This document shows positions 43,611 through 51,879 of a DNA stretch of 64,000 nt, piece by piece. Each line of letters opens with the position of its first letter. Position 1 is the stretch's first letter. This stretch comes from Fibrobacter sp. UWR3 (GTDB taxonomy: Bacteria; Fibrobacterota; Fibrobacteria; Fibrobacterales; Fibrobacteraceae), in the NCBI RefSeq assembly GCF_900143055.1, contig NZ_FRCW01000001.1, forward strand, positions 372,001 to 436,000. Reading direction: 5' to 3'. The notes under the pieces were generated by a model. The model saw only the letters and a program-made list of their open reading frames with translations. It had not been told where the DNA came from and made no database searches. The translations under genes and the position numbers were made by a program.

Positions 43611-45712
43611 TACTTTCCGTACTTGTATCCGTAACCGTCGGAGTGGCTGTGTTCGTATTTGTTGATGACAATGCTTGCGTGTGCGTCGCCATTACCCTTG
43701 AGTAACTGAGCCATGCCGTCCTTGATGGCATCAATGCTGTGCTTGTTATATTCAATGACCATTACAAGTTGCGAAGCGTAACGACAGGCGAGTGTTGCAT
43801 CTGTGACAAGCATAATTGGTGGAGTGTCAATTATAATCATGTCGTATTCCTTCTCCAAGTTGCTGATAAGTTCAGTGTAGTGCTTGGAACCGAGCAATTC
43901 GGACGGGTTGCTCGGAACGTTGCCGCACGGCATGACGAAGAGATTTTCAACTTCGGTGGAATGGATGACGTCTGCTAGTTCTGCATTGCGCATGAGCAAT
44001 TGGGATAGACCGTTGCCGCGCTTGATTCCGAATTCCTTGTGCAGGCGGCCCTTGCGGAGGTCTGCGTCAATAAGGAGCACCTTTTTGCCGAGTCCGGCGA
44101 ACAAGGCGGCCAAGTTGACGGAGATAAAGCTCTTGCCTACGCCGGGGATAAGGCCGCTTACGCCAATGATTGGACGGCAACCTTCGTCCATGCTAAATTC
44201 AAGTGAGCTGCGGAGTGCGCGTAGCGATTCAACGGCCACGTCGTCCGGTTCGACGACGGCGAGAGGCCGTGTACCCTTGGTTCCGTTGGGATTGCCCTTG
44301 GGAATCTTGGCGTAGACGCTGAATCCGGTTTCTTTTTCGATAAAGTTCGGGTCGCGTACGCCATTACTGAACTTGCTTTTGATGCTTACCAAGGCTGCGC
44401 CAAATAGGAAGCCAAGGAATAGGGCTACGCAGAGGATAATCTTTTTCTTGGGCTTTGTCGGTTTTCTGACTTGCTCGGCATAATCAATGATGCGGACTGT
44501 ACCCACTTCGCCGGCAGAAACAAGCTTAAGTTGTTGAATGTTGTTTAGCATAGTTGTGTACATGATTTTGGTCAGGTCCACTTCATTGTTCAGTTTTAAA
44601 ACTTCTTGCTGGGTAGCGGGGAGTTTCTTTGATTCGCTGGTATTGTGTGCTAATTCGCGCTTGATCGTGGCTTCTTGTTCTTCGTATGTCTTGATGGTGG
44701 GGTGTTCCGGTTGGAATAGACGGATGGCGTCCTGTTTTTTCTGTTGCAGATTCAGAAGGTCCTGTTGCAATTTGTTTCTGCGTTCAAGCACAAGCCTTGT
44801 TTCGGCATTGATGTCGACAGAACCAACGCGGTTGCGGTAACTGTTGAAGCGGAGCATGGCGCTGTCCATTTGAGCCTTGACTTCAGGAAGTTGTTTTTCC
44901 AAGAATTCCAAAGTCTTCTGAGCTTCGGCGTTACTGCGTTCCACGTTCTGCCGGAGGTAGGCGTTGGCAATTTCGTTCAGGATTTCGGTGGCGCGGTCGG
45001 GATAGATATCTTGGTAGCTGAATTCGAGAATGCCTGTTTTCTTGCCTTTTTCCTTGATATCGAAAGCGCTTTTAAATGCATCGATGGCGTCAAGCCTGTT
45101 CATCTTGTATAAAGAGAAGCGTTGTCCTTTCTTTATGTCCATCTTCAACACGCTGAAGGTGGCGGTATCGCCTGCGTAGGGGATTCTGTATGTTTCCCCT
45201 GCATGGCAGTTGCTCATGACTTTCTTGTTGTTGTGGTCATACAGCTCGAAGGATAGACTGTCGTTGGCGACTGCAGTCCATGCACCTCCGCGTTCTTCTT
45301 CGGGGAGGTTGTCCCACGGGATTTCCAGCTGGTTCAGTTCCATCCTGCCTTCCTTGTGTAGCAGGCGCTGGAGTTTGCGGGTTGGGGTTGCTACGTAAAG
45401 CAGACGCATCTTGTCTACGGCGTCGCCGATAATCTGCCTACTCTTGATGAGCTCGATTTCGGTTTCGGCAGGGCTAGAACTGGCAAACAGGCTTCCGAGG
45501 CTGCCCATCATGGCGCTGGCCATTCCCTTGTTGTTTTTCGATTCAATCTGCAGCAGTGCGTCTACCTGGTAAATGGGGCGAATCCACATCGCCACAAAAA
45601 CGCCCACGACGCCCGAAAGAATCAAACATGGCAGCATGATCTGCCAGTTCTTGGCCAAGTCCTTCAAAAGGTCAAAAAGATCGGTTTCTTCTTTTTTAGC
45701 AGACGATGCCAT
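43607..45712 (-). CDS. wzc: Polysaccharide co-polymerase/tyrosine autokinase (Wzc type)
   Basis: A 701-residue inner-membrane protein. The Wzz chain-length domain spans two helices (about 28-48 and 420-442) with a large periplasmic coiled region between. The C-terminal BY-kinase has Walker A IPGVGKSF (about residue 520), Walker A' LLIDADLRKG and Walker B IIIDTPP (about 625-632), and ends in a tyrosine cluster YGYKYGKY, the autophosphorylation tail. Wzc controls chain length and export of capsule or exopolysaccharide together with Wza and a phosphatase; neither is in the window. It is transcribed toward the locus, opposite to the other biosynthetic genes. Confidence 0.95.
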   Translation of the reverse strand: MASSAKKEETDLFDLLKDLAKNWQIMLPCLILSGVVGVFVAMWIRPIYQVDALLQIESKNNKGMASAMMGSLGSLFASSSPAETEIELIKSRQIIGDAVDKMRLLYVATPTRKLQRLLHKEGRMELNQLEIPWDNLPEEERGGAWTAVANDSLSFELYDHNNKKVMSNCHAGETYRIPYAGDTATFSVLKMDIKKGQRFSLYKMNRLDAIDAFKSAFDIKEKGKKTGILEFSYQDIYPDRATEILNEIANAYLRQNVERSNAEAQKTLEFLEKQLPEVKAQMDSAMLRFNSYRNRVGSVDINAETRLVLERRNKLQQDLLNLQQKKQDAIRLFQPEHPTIKTYEEQEATIKRELAHNTSESKKLPATQQEVLKLNNEVDLTKIMYTTMLNNIQQLKLVSAGEVGTVRIIDYAEQVRKPTKPKKKIILCVALFLGFLFGAALVSIKSKFSNGVRDPNFIEKETGFSVYAKIPKGNPNGTKGTRPLAVVEPDDVAVESLRALRSSLEFSMDEGCRPIIGVSGLIPGVGKSFISVNLAALFAGLGKKVLLIDADLRKGRLHKEFGIKRGNGLSQLLMRNAELADVIHSTEVENLFVMPCGNVPSNPSELLGSKHYTELISNLEKEYDMIIIDTPPIMLVTDATLACRYASQLVMVIEYNKHSIDAIKDGMAQLLKGNGDAHASIVINKYEHSHSDGYGYKYGKY

Positions 45713-45776
45713 TAGATAATCCTCAATAATCTAAACACTCTGACATAAAATAGAAAAAATTGCTAAAATATTTGCA

Positions 45777-48065
45777 ATGAGAAAGTTTTTTGCATTAGTG
45801 TTTATGGCCGTTTGCGCCTCTTTCGCCTACATTCCGGGCGAATCGGGCTTCGTGTCGCAGGATGGCGGCCACGGGATTTTCGGCAACCCGGCGTCCCTTT
45901 CGGCGTTTGATTCGAAGGGCGTGCTGCTCGGCTACCAGTTCGATGACAACGTGTCCGCCTTGCGTGCGGGTGCGAACCTGGAGAGGCTCGGCGTCGGTTT
46001 CGATTACCGCACCGACGGCGAGGGTTTCGATGAGGCCCGCTGGAGTGCCACGTATTCGTTCCCGATGTTCGACCGTCTGCTTTTCTGGGGTACGCGCGTG
46101 CAGGCCCTCCGCAGTGCGGATTTCGAGGGTACGGAATGGACGCTGGACCAGGGCTTTCTGGTTCGCCCCTTCAACTGGCTTTCTTTGGGCTACACCTGCG
46201 AAAACTTGCTTTACCTTGGGCCGGAGTCGCAGGACCGCATCCATAGTTTCGGTGCTACCCTCCGCATTGGCCGCAACCTTGCGGTGAGCTACGACTGGGA
46301 AGATTTCGAGAACCACAGGCTCTTCCTGGAACTTGGGCTCTACGGGTTCCGCTTCGCTTTCCAGATGCCCCTTTACGGCGACGACGAATGGCGCCTCACG
46401 GTATCGACGTCAATTGGCGGCAACTACGACTTTGCCCTGACGGTGTTCGACGATTACCTGCCGAAGGGTGGCGCTATCGGCTACCATTCGTCGCGTAACC
46501 CGCAGGCGTCGCGCTTTGCGCAGATTGTGCGCGTGCCTCTCAATACCGACGTGGTGGAAAAGAGCGAGGGCCTGCCGTTTATCGGTGAACGCGATATCAC
46601 GCTTTCGAAGGTGCGCAACTTGTTCGAGCACCTGATGCGCGACCCGTCTGCGGGTCTCGTGATTCTCGACTTTTCGGGTTATCGCGGGAACCTTGGCGTC
46701 TCGGGAGAAATCAATCGCATGGTGATGGCGCTCCGGGCGCGCGGCTCGAAGGTGGTCGCCTACGTGGATGATATTCGTTTGTCTGTACTTCTGGCGGCTG
46801 CTTCCGTTGACCGCGTTGTGGCGGAACCTTCTGCTCACCTGACTTGGCGCGGGCTCGGTGGGAATTCCCTCTTTTACAAGGGCCTGCTGGACAAGATTGG
46901 CGTGAAGGTGGAATTCTTGAAGCACGGTGCCTACAAGTCTGCGGTGGAACCCTACGTTGCGGACTCGATGTCTACCGAGGCGCGCGAGAACCGGAAGGAA
47001 CTCTACACCGACCTCTGGCAGTCCGTCACCTCTATGGTTGCGGTGCGGAACACGCGCCAGTCCCTCGGGGTCAAACGCACCCTCGATTCGCTGGCGTCTA
47101 CCCCGGTGGTTTCTGCGTCCGCGGCTGTGCGGGCGGGGCTCGTGGATACGCTCTTGTACCTGGACCAGGTGCCGGCATACGCGCTCAAGTCGTTCTTCGA
47201 TGTGGACGCCCCGCAGGCGCGCTACAGCGACTGGTACCCGACTTCGCGCAAGATTTTTGACGAGACATGGCGCCAGCGTTCGCGCATTGCGCTCCTGAAC
47301 ATCGACGGTACTATTGATGCGGGTATGGAACAGAGCGTCGCCGAGGCTCTGCGTCGCATGCCGGGCAGTGCCGAGGCGCTCGTGCTCCGCATCTCCTCTC
47401 CGGGTGGCAGCGCGATTGCGTCGGACAAGATTTGGGGCGCCATCATGGAACTCAAGAAGCGTGGAATCCCTGTAGTTGCAAGCATTGGCGATATGGGAGC
47501 CTCGGGCGCGTATTACATTGCCTGTGCCGCCGACGCGATATTCGCCGAGCCGTATTCCATAGTCGGGAGCATCGGCATTTACGGTGGCAAGATAGATGCC
47601 TCCGGACTCATGAGCAAGGTGGGCCTGAAGGCGGAGACGGTAAAGACGCACGAGCATGCCGATGCGGAAACCTTCACGCGCCCGTGGACCGACGCGGAGA
47701 AGGCCGCCCTCCAGCAGTACATGGACGAGTTCTACGAACGCTTTGTGAAGGTGGTCTCGGGTGCTACAGGCATCGCCCGCGCGAAGGTGGATTCCTCGTA
47801 TGGCGGCGGCCGCGTGTTTATTGGCGAGAAGGCCTACAAGTACGGGCTGGTGCAGGGCCTGGGCGGCCTGGATGCTGCCCTGAAGGAGGCACGCAAGCGC
47901 GCGAATATTGGCGAGGGCAACGATATCGAACTTGTCCCGATTCTTACCGGCGGCTCTAACATCATTCGTGATCCCTCGGCAAGTGCGCTTATCGACTTTG
48001 TGCTCGGTGCCGAGCGCGTGCAGTTCTGGGCCCTCGACCCGCTGCTCTGGGAAGGTGCCGAATGA
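45777..48065 (+). CDS. sppA: Signal peptide peptidase SppA (S49) with N-terminal barrel-like domain
   Basis: A 762-residue protein. A signal peptide (cleavage about residue 18, SFA) is followed by about 250 residues of beta-rich sequence starting GIFGNPASLSAF, resembling PorV/FadL-like outer-membrane domains. Two S49 domains follow: the first has HGAYKSAVEPY with catalytic Lys387, the second SSPGGSAIASDK and GDMGASGAYY with nucleophile Ser576. The Lys/Ser pairing is that of long SppA enzymes (E. coli K209/S409). E. coli SppA is 618 residues, so the extra length is mostly the N-terminal domain. A CTGACA, 18-base, TAAAAT promoter ends eight bases before ATG, so the mRNA may be leaderless. Confidence 0.87.
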   Translation: MRKFFALVFMAVCASFAYIPGESGFVSQDGGHGIFGNPASLSAFDSKGVLLGYQFDDNVSALRAGANLERLGVGFDYRTDGEGFDEARWSATYSFPMFDRLLFWGTRVQALRSADFEGTEWTLDQGFLVRPFNWLSLGYTCENLLYLGPESQDRIHSFGATLRIGRNLAVSYDWEDFENHRLFLELGLYGFRFAFQMPLYGDDEWRLTVSTSIGGNYDFALTVFDDYLPKGGAIGYHSSRNPQASRFAQIVRVPLNTDVVEKSEGLPFIGERDITLSKVRNLFEHLMRDPSAGLVILDFSGYRGNLGVSGEINRMVMALRARGSKVVAYVDDIRLSVLLAAASVDRVVAEPSAHLTWRGLGGNSLFYKGLLDKIGVKVEFLKHGAYKSAVEPYVADSMSTEARENRKELYTDLWQSVTSMVAVRNTRQSLGVKRTLDSLASTPVVSASAAVRAGLVDTLLYLDQVPAYALKSFFDVDAPQARYSDWYPTSRKIFDETWRQRSRIALLNIDGTIDAGMEQSVAEALRRMPGSAEALVLRISSPGGSAIASDKIWGAIMELKKRGIPVVASIGDMGASGAYYIACAADAIFAEPYSIVGSIGIYGGKIDASGLMSKVGLKAETVKTHEHADAETFTRPWTDAEKAALQQYMDEFYERFVKVVSGATGIARAKVDSSYGGGRVFIGEKAYKYGLVQGLGGLDAALKEARKRANIGEGNDIELVPILTGGSNIIRDPSASALIDFVLGAERVQFWALDPLLWEGAE

Positions 48066-49120
48066 TAGCCATTGTCGTTACAGTCCTCTGTTGCCTTGCC
48101 GCCTCGGCGTTCTGTTCCGTGACGGAAGCTTCTTTCTATAGTGTGCCGCCCGCGACGGTCGAGTTCCTGCAGAAGAACAAGAAGTTTACGGCCAGGTACC
48201 TCACGCACGTTAAGGAAAATATTGACCGCTACATAGCATCCGTGCTAATCGTGAACACGGTCGCGAACACGGTGGGTGCCTCGCTTGCGACGGCGCTCGC
48301 GGTGAAGCGCCTTTCCTCTACCGGCGCGATGGCGCTCCCGATTGTCCTCACGATTCTCATTCTCCTCTTCGGCGAAATCACTCCCAAGACGCTCGGCGTA
48401 AAGCAGGCGAAGACGTTCGCCCCGCTCGTGTCGGTGCCGTTCTATTATATCACCAAGATTCTCGGCTGGACCGGGCTCATATGGCTGTGCCTCACGCTTA
48501 CCAAGCACTGGACGCACGAGGACGAAGAAAAGAAGGACGTGAGCATCGAGGACATCAACAGCCTTGTGAGTCTTGGCCTTCGCGAGGAGGTTATCGACCG
48601 CCAGCAGGCTTCCGTCATCAAGAACATTCTTGCGCTCAAGTCGGTGCCTGCACGCAAGGTGATGACTCCCCGCCAGGTGGTGTTCAGCCTCCCTGCCGAC
48701 AAGACCTTCGGCGAGACCATCGACGAACTCGGGAATTGGCCTTTCTCGCGCATCCCGCTGTACGCCGAGAACAAGGATGCCTGGATTGGGATTGTGCTTA
48801 GGCGCGACGCCTACAACAGGCTTGCGGAAGGCGAGCGCGACGTTACGCTCCGGCAAATGATGCGCCCCCTCCAGCTGATACCCGACAGCGTGATGCTCGA
48901 CAAGCTGTTGCTCCGGTTCTTGAAGCAGCGCGGGCACATGGTGGGCGTGGTGGACGAGTTCGGTGCCATCGCGGGCATCGTGAGCCTCGAGGACGTGCTG
49001 GAAGAAATCCTCGGGCGCGAGATTGTGGACGAGTACGACGAGTCCGTGAACCTGCAGGAAACGGCCCGCCGCCGCAGCAAGGCCCTCGCGTTCATCCGCA
49101 AGAAGCGCCCCAAGAAGTAA
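48062..49120 (+). CDS. CNNM/CorC-family membrane protein with CBS domains
   Basis: A 352-residue protein. The DUF21/CNNM domain (about 1-160) has three to four membrane helices with FCSVTEASFYSV and FGEITPKTLGVK, both typical. A CBS pair (about 180-310) contains VMTPRQVVFSL and MVGVVDEFGAIAGIVSLEDVLEEI, a hallmark of the family. The usual C-terminal CorC_HlyC domain is absent or very short. Members are linked to Mg2+ or Co2+ transport; older names (hemolysin) are not informative. The start overlaps the sppA stop by four bases. Confidence 0.88.
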   Translation: MIAIVVTVLCCLAASAFCSVTEASFYSVPPATVEFLQKNKKFTARYLTHVKENIDRYIASVLIVNTVANTVGASLATALAVKRLSSTGAMALPIVLTILILLFGEITPKTLGVKQAKTFAPLVSVPFYYITKILGWTGLIWLCLTLTKHWTHEDEEKKDVSIEDINSLVSLGLREEVIDRQQASVIKNILALKSVPARKVMTPRQVVFSLPADKTFGETIDELGNWPFSRIPLYAENKDAWIGIVLRRDAYNRLAEGERDVTLRQMMRPLQLIPDSVMLDKLLLRFLKQRGHMVGVVDEFGAIAGIVSLEDVLEEILGREIVDEYDESVNLQETARRRSKALAFIRKKRPKK

Positions 49121-49130
49121 CTTGTGTTGC

Positions 49131-49215
49131 ATTGTCATCCCCGCGCAGGCGGGCGGACAGCACTTAGCACTTTAGTGCTTAGTGCGCATGGCCACCAAGG
49201 TGGGGATCTTTCCTT
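49131..49215. repeat. Intergenic palindromic repeat
   Basis: Outer ATCCCC/GGGGAT (49137-49142 with 49202-49207) encloses a near-perfect hairpin of 12-base arms GCACTTAGCACT (49160-49171) and AGTGCTTAGTGC (49174-49185), one mismatch, two-base loop. The opening TGTCATCCCCGCGCAGGCGGG is of the kind found in dispersed intergenic repeats of many bacteria. It lies between the CorC-like gene and the rplM promoter. Confidence 0.65.
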
Positions 49216-49234
49216 CAAAATGACTATATAATTA

Positions 49235-49255
49235 TATCAATTCATATAATTGATA
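49235..49255. repeat. AT-rich hairpin upstream of rplM promoter
   Basis: Perfect 8-base arms TATCAATT (49235-49242) and AATTGATA (49248-49255) with a five-base loop. It ends about 55 bases before the rplM -35 element and could be an operator or the end of the upstream transcript. Confidence 0.4.
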
Positions 49256-49309
49256 GAGTCTAAAACCCGTATTTTTAGGACTTTTCTAGAAAAATATGAT
49301 TTTTTACCC

Positions 49310-49338
49310 TTGTCGGCCTTGCCGAAACCATCTATATT
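49310..49338 (+). promoter_or_regulatory. Putative rplM-rpsI promoter
   Basis: TTGTCG (49310-49315), a 17-base spacer and TATATT (49333-49338), 57 bases before the rplM ATG. It matches the spacing and -10 of the rpsB promoter at the right edge of the window, as expected for strong ribosomal-protein promoters in this genome. Confidence 0.7.
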
Positions 49339-49395
49339 TGTATCGCTTTTTCCGGGGCACCCCTGCCCAGGAATTCCATTAACTAGAGGATTTAC

Positions 49396-49824
49396 ATGAA
49401 GACCATTACGGTAAACCCGAAGTCCGTTACCCGCAAGTGGAAGCTTGTGGACGCTGCGGAAAAACCCCTGGGACGCGTTGCAAGCGAAGTTGCTCGTCTC
49501 CTCATGGGCAAGCACAAGGCCATCTACTCCCCGAACGTCGACACTGGCGATTTCGTCGTTGTCATCAACGCCGCCAAGGTTGCCGTTACCGGTAACAAGA
49601 ACCTGCAGAAGGAATACTTCCGTCACACCGGTCACATCGCCGGCGAACGCTGGATCAACTTTGCCGACCTCATGGCGAAGGACCCGACCGCCCCGCTGAC
49701 CGCTGCTATCTGGGGTATGCTCCCTCACAGCGCTCTTGGCCACAAGATGGTTAAGAAACTCAAAATCTATGCCGGCGCCGAACATCCGCACGCTGCGCAG
49801 AACCCCGAAGTCGTTGACTTCTAA
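49396..49824 (+). CDS. rplM: 50S ribosomal protein L13
   Basis: A 142-residue protein of standard length. Diagnostic segments are RKWKLVDAAEKPLGRVASEV (about 15-34), then LLMGKHKAIYSPNVDTGDFV, WGMLPHSALGHKMVKKLKIY and YAGAEHPHAAQNPE at the end. It binds 23S rRNA early in large-subunit assembly. An AGAGGA site precedes ATG 49396. It forms the conserved L13-S9 operon with rpsI, 23 bases downstream. Confidence 0.97.
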   Translation: MKTITVNPKSVTRKWKLVDAAEKPLGRVASEVARLLMGKHKAIYSPNVDTGDFVVVINAAKVAVTGNKNLQKEYFRHTGHIAGERWINFADLMAKDPTAPLTAAIWGMLPHSALGHKMVKKLKIYAGAEHPHAAQNPEVVDF

Positions 49825-49847
49825 TCTTTAGAACGGAGGATACCTCT

Positions 49848-50252
49848 ATCGCTACCGCAAAGAACAAGAAGATCTACCGTGGCACGGGCCGCCGCAAGAA
49901 CGCCATCGCCGCTGTGATCCTGAAGCCGGGTACCGGCAAGCGCACTATCAATGGTCGTGATTTCAAGGATTACTTCCATTCCGAAGTGCAGAACATGATC
50001 GCCAACCTTCCGTTCGCCATCCTCGGCAACGCGGAAGAATGGGACGTCGAAGTCACCGCTCGTGGCGGTGGAATCGCCGGCCAGATGGGTGCTGTCCGCC
50101 TGGGCATTGCCCGCGCTCTCGTGGCCAACGACGCCGAAGTCAAGCCCGCCCTCAAGAAGGAAGGCCTCATGACTCGTGACGCCCGTGCCGTTGAACGTAA
50201 GAAGTTCGGCCGCAAGAAGGCCCGTAAGCACTTCCAGTTCAGCAAGCGCTAA
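49848..50252 (+). CDS. rpsI: 30S ribosomal protein S9, apparent ATC start
   Basis: A 134-residue protein ending in the invariant FSKR. KIYRGTGRRKNAIAAV near the N-terminus and GGGIAGQMGAVRLGIARAL (about 68-86) identify S9, whose C-terminal tail contacts P-site tRNA. No ATG, GTG or TTG lies in frame between the upstream stop and the conserved N-terminus. The codon where the expected M-A-T-A-K-N-K-K would begin is ATC (49848), eight bases after GGAGG (49835-49839). A GTG at 49914 would delete the first 22 residues, including the conserved RGTGRRK. I take ATC as start, or else a sequence error of ATG. Confidence 0.88.
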   Translation: MATAKNKKIYRGTGRRKNAIAAVILKPGTGKRTINGRDFKDYFHSEVQNMIANLPFAILGNAEEWDVEVTARGGGIAGQMGAVRLGIARALVANDAEVKPALKKEGLMTRDARAVERKKFGRKKARKHFQFSKR

Positions 50253-50272
50253 TCTGCGAATCGCTTTACAAG

Positions 50273-50307
50273 AAAAGCTCCGACATCGTCGGGGCTTTTC
50301 TTTTTTA
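50273..50307 (+). terminator. Rho-independent terminator of rplM-rpsI
   Basis: A twelve-base stem AAAAGCTCCGAC / GTCGGGGCTTTT (one G-T pair) with the three-base loop ATC, followed by CTTTTTTT, 20 bases after the rpsI stop. Confidence 0.92.
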
Positions 50308-50341
50308 TGCACACCGCAGGTGTGCCCTCCCTAGTCTCGTA

Positions 50342-50370
50342 TTGCGCATTTAAATTATCTTTTATATATT
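50342..50370 (+). promoter_or_regulatory. Putative promoter of 50380 lipoprotein gene
   Basis: TTGCGC (50342-50347), a 17-base spacer and TATATT (50365-50370), ending nine bases before the ATG at 50380. Either the leader is very short or the message is leaderless. Confidence 0.55.
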
Positions 50371-50379
50371 ATTGTTAGG

Positions 50380-51258
50380 ATGAGAAAAAAGGCTTTATTA
50401 TTACTTGCTGCGGTTGTCCTGGCCTCGTGCAGTTGGCCGGACAGTTCCGTTTATTACACATTTGACGAAAAGTCGGGCGAGGTCATGCTTACTGACCTGT
50501 ACGGCCTCGTGTTTAAGCCCGTGTGCAGCGTGGACGGCAAGGAAAAGAAGTGCGGTGCCGTATTCCGCGAATTCATGGAAGAATCTATGGTATTTACGTC
50601 CCACATGGAATACAGTACCACCGAAATAGTCATTCCGGGCTTTAAGGACGCTTCGATACTTTCTCTCCAGGTGAAAGACGACAATTCCGGCGACGTGCGG
50701 CCCTTGCTTTCGTACAAGCAGAGCGACATCCCGTACATGAAGGGGAGTACATACGTGCCCTCGGTCATGGAACTGCATGCGACATCGGCGCCTACGGAAT
50801 ATACGCTGTCGGGCTACTACGATGGCGACGAATGGGTCAATCGCGACACGACGGTTTCCGTCGGGGACACGCTGTTTGCAAATGAGGATGGCCTGCTCAG
50901 GTTTACGGTGCAGGACAAGGCGGGGAACAGGGCCTCGCTAGAGGTAGATCTTGGTAATGTTCTTAAGAAGAATGATGCGAGTACAATCAAGTCTCAGCGA
51001 GTGAGTGGGTATGATTGGGAAACCCGCAAGGATACTTCCTATACCTATTATTATTGGGTGGCCGATGCTGGCACCGTTTCGTTCACGCCTATTGAAACCA
51101 ATTTCGAACCGCTGAAGTCCTCGCCGACATCTACGGTGCCGTTCCTTCATTTGCTGTTTGCGGAAAACATGTCCTACACATCCGGTGATTCGAATCTGGT
51201 GGATGGCGGGTTCAATAAAAGTGCCCTTTGGATTACGGTGGTGAATTATGCAAAATAG
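50380..51258 (+). CDS. Lipoprotein of unknown function
   Basis: A 292-residue lipoprotein; VVLASC gives the lipidated Cys at residue 16. Residues 20-200 look beta-rich, and GLLRFTVQDKAGNRASLEV (about 165-185) resembles an Ig/bacterial-adhesion strand pattern (D-x-A-G-N). I do not recognise a family. The stop overlaps the next start by 11 bases, so the two genes form a pair, presumably a lipoprotein with an outer-membrane barrel partner. Confidence 0.7.
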   Translation: MRKKALLLLAAVVLASCSWPDSSVYYTFDEKSGEVMLTDLYGLVFKPVCSVDGKEKKCGAVFREFMEESMVFTSHMEYSTTEIVIPGFKDASILSLQVKDDNSGDVRPLLSYKQSDIPYMKGSTYVPSVMELHATSAPTEYTLSGYYDGDEWVNRDTTVSVGDTLFANEDGLLRFTVQDKAGNRASLEVDLGNVLKKNDASTIKSQRVSGYDWETRKDTSYTYYYWVADAGTVSFTPIETNFEPLKSSPTSTVPFLHLLFAENMSYTSGDSNLVDGGFNKSALWITVVNYAK

Positions 51259-51874
51259 GTTTACCGCTGTAATATTTGCCTTGCTGCTTGCTATCTGTTC
51301 TTTTGCGGATGACGGAGCCTTTAGCAAGTTTAGCATGGGTGTCTCGCTAGGCTATGGCCCGTCGTACCTGAAGGGTGCCGAAAAGTATTATGATGAAGAA
51401 AAGACGATGGGGTTCAGCATGCTGTTTGAGATGGCGTACCCAATTGCCGACAACATGTCGCTGCGCGCGTCCATAGGCTTTGATGGAATCTTTGGGCTGG
51501 TTTCCGAGTATGAGTACGTCCATCGAAGTGTCAGGGATTCGATAGAATCGAATGTTTTTGAGATTGCCTTGCTCTGGAATGTATTCTTGAATGAATCGTT
51601 CTTTGTGAATGTTGGCCCGTCGTTTAGGTTCCCATGGATCGAGGAAGTTGTCGAAATTGAGGGCGAAGAGATTTTTTCTGGCAAGGCCGACTACTGCAAC
51701 GACTTCTGGCTAGATGCCATGCTTGGTGTCGGCTTTAAATTTAGCAGTATCGAGATAGGTCTCCGGAGCGGCTACGAATTCTTGGGGTTCTATAAGGAAA
51801 CAAAAAAGTATAAAGAGGTCGATATTCACGAACTCCGGTTCCGCCTCTATCTGGTGTACTGGTTCGGGCAGTAA
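51248..51874 (+). CDS. Small outer-membrane beta-barrel protein
   Basis: A 208-residue protein with a signal peptide (VIFALLLAICSFA, cleavage about residue 20) and repeated amphipathic strands (SMGVSLGYGPSYLKG, SLRASIGFDGIFGLV, DAMLGVGFKFSSIEIGLRSG) ending in YLVYWFGQ, so a barrel of about eight strands in the OmpA/OmpX size class. No conserved motif tells its function. Coupled to the upstream lipoprotein gene by overlap. Confidence 0.7.
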   Translation: MQNRFTAVIFALLLAICSFADDGAFSKFSMGVSLGYGPSYLKGAEKYYDEEKTMGFSMLFEMAYPIADNMSLRASIGFDGIFGLVSEYEYVHRSVRDSIESNVFEIALLWNVFLNESFFVNVGPSFRFPWIEEVVEIEGEEIFSGKADYCNDFWLDAMLGVGFKFSSIEIGLRSGYEFLGFYKETKKYKEVDIHELRFRLYLVYWFGQ

Positions 51875-51879
51875 AACAA

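Noticed and set aside
43607-45712. Wzc-type protein considered as a MinD/ParA ATPase
   Set aside because: Two membrane helices with a Wzz-type periplasmic region and a C-terminal tyrosine cluster identify a BY-kinase.
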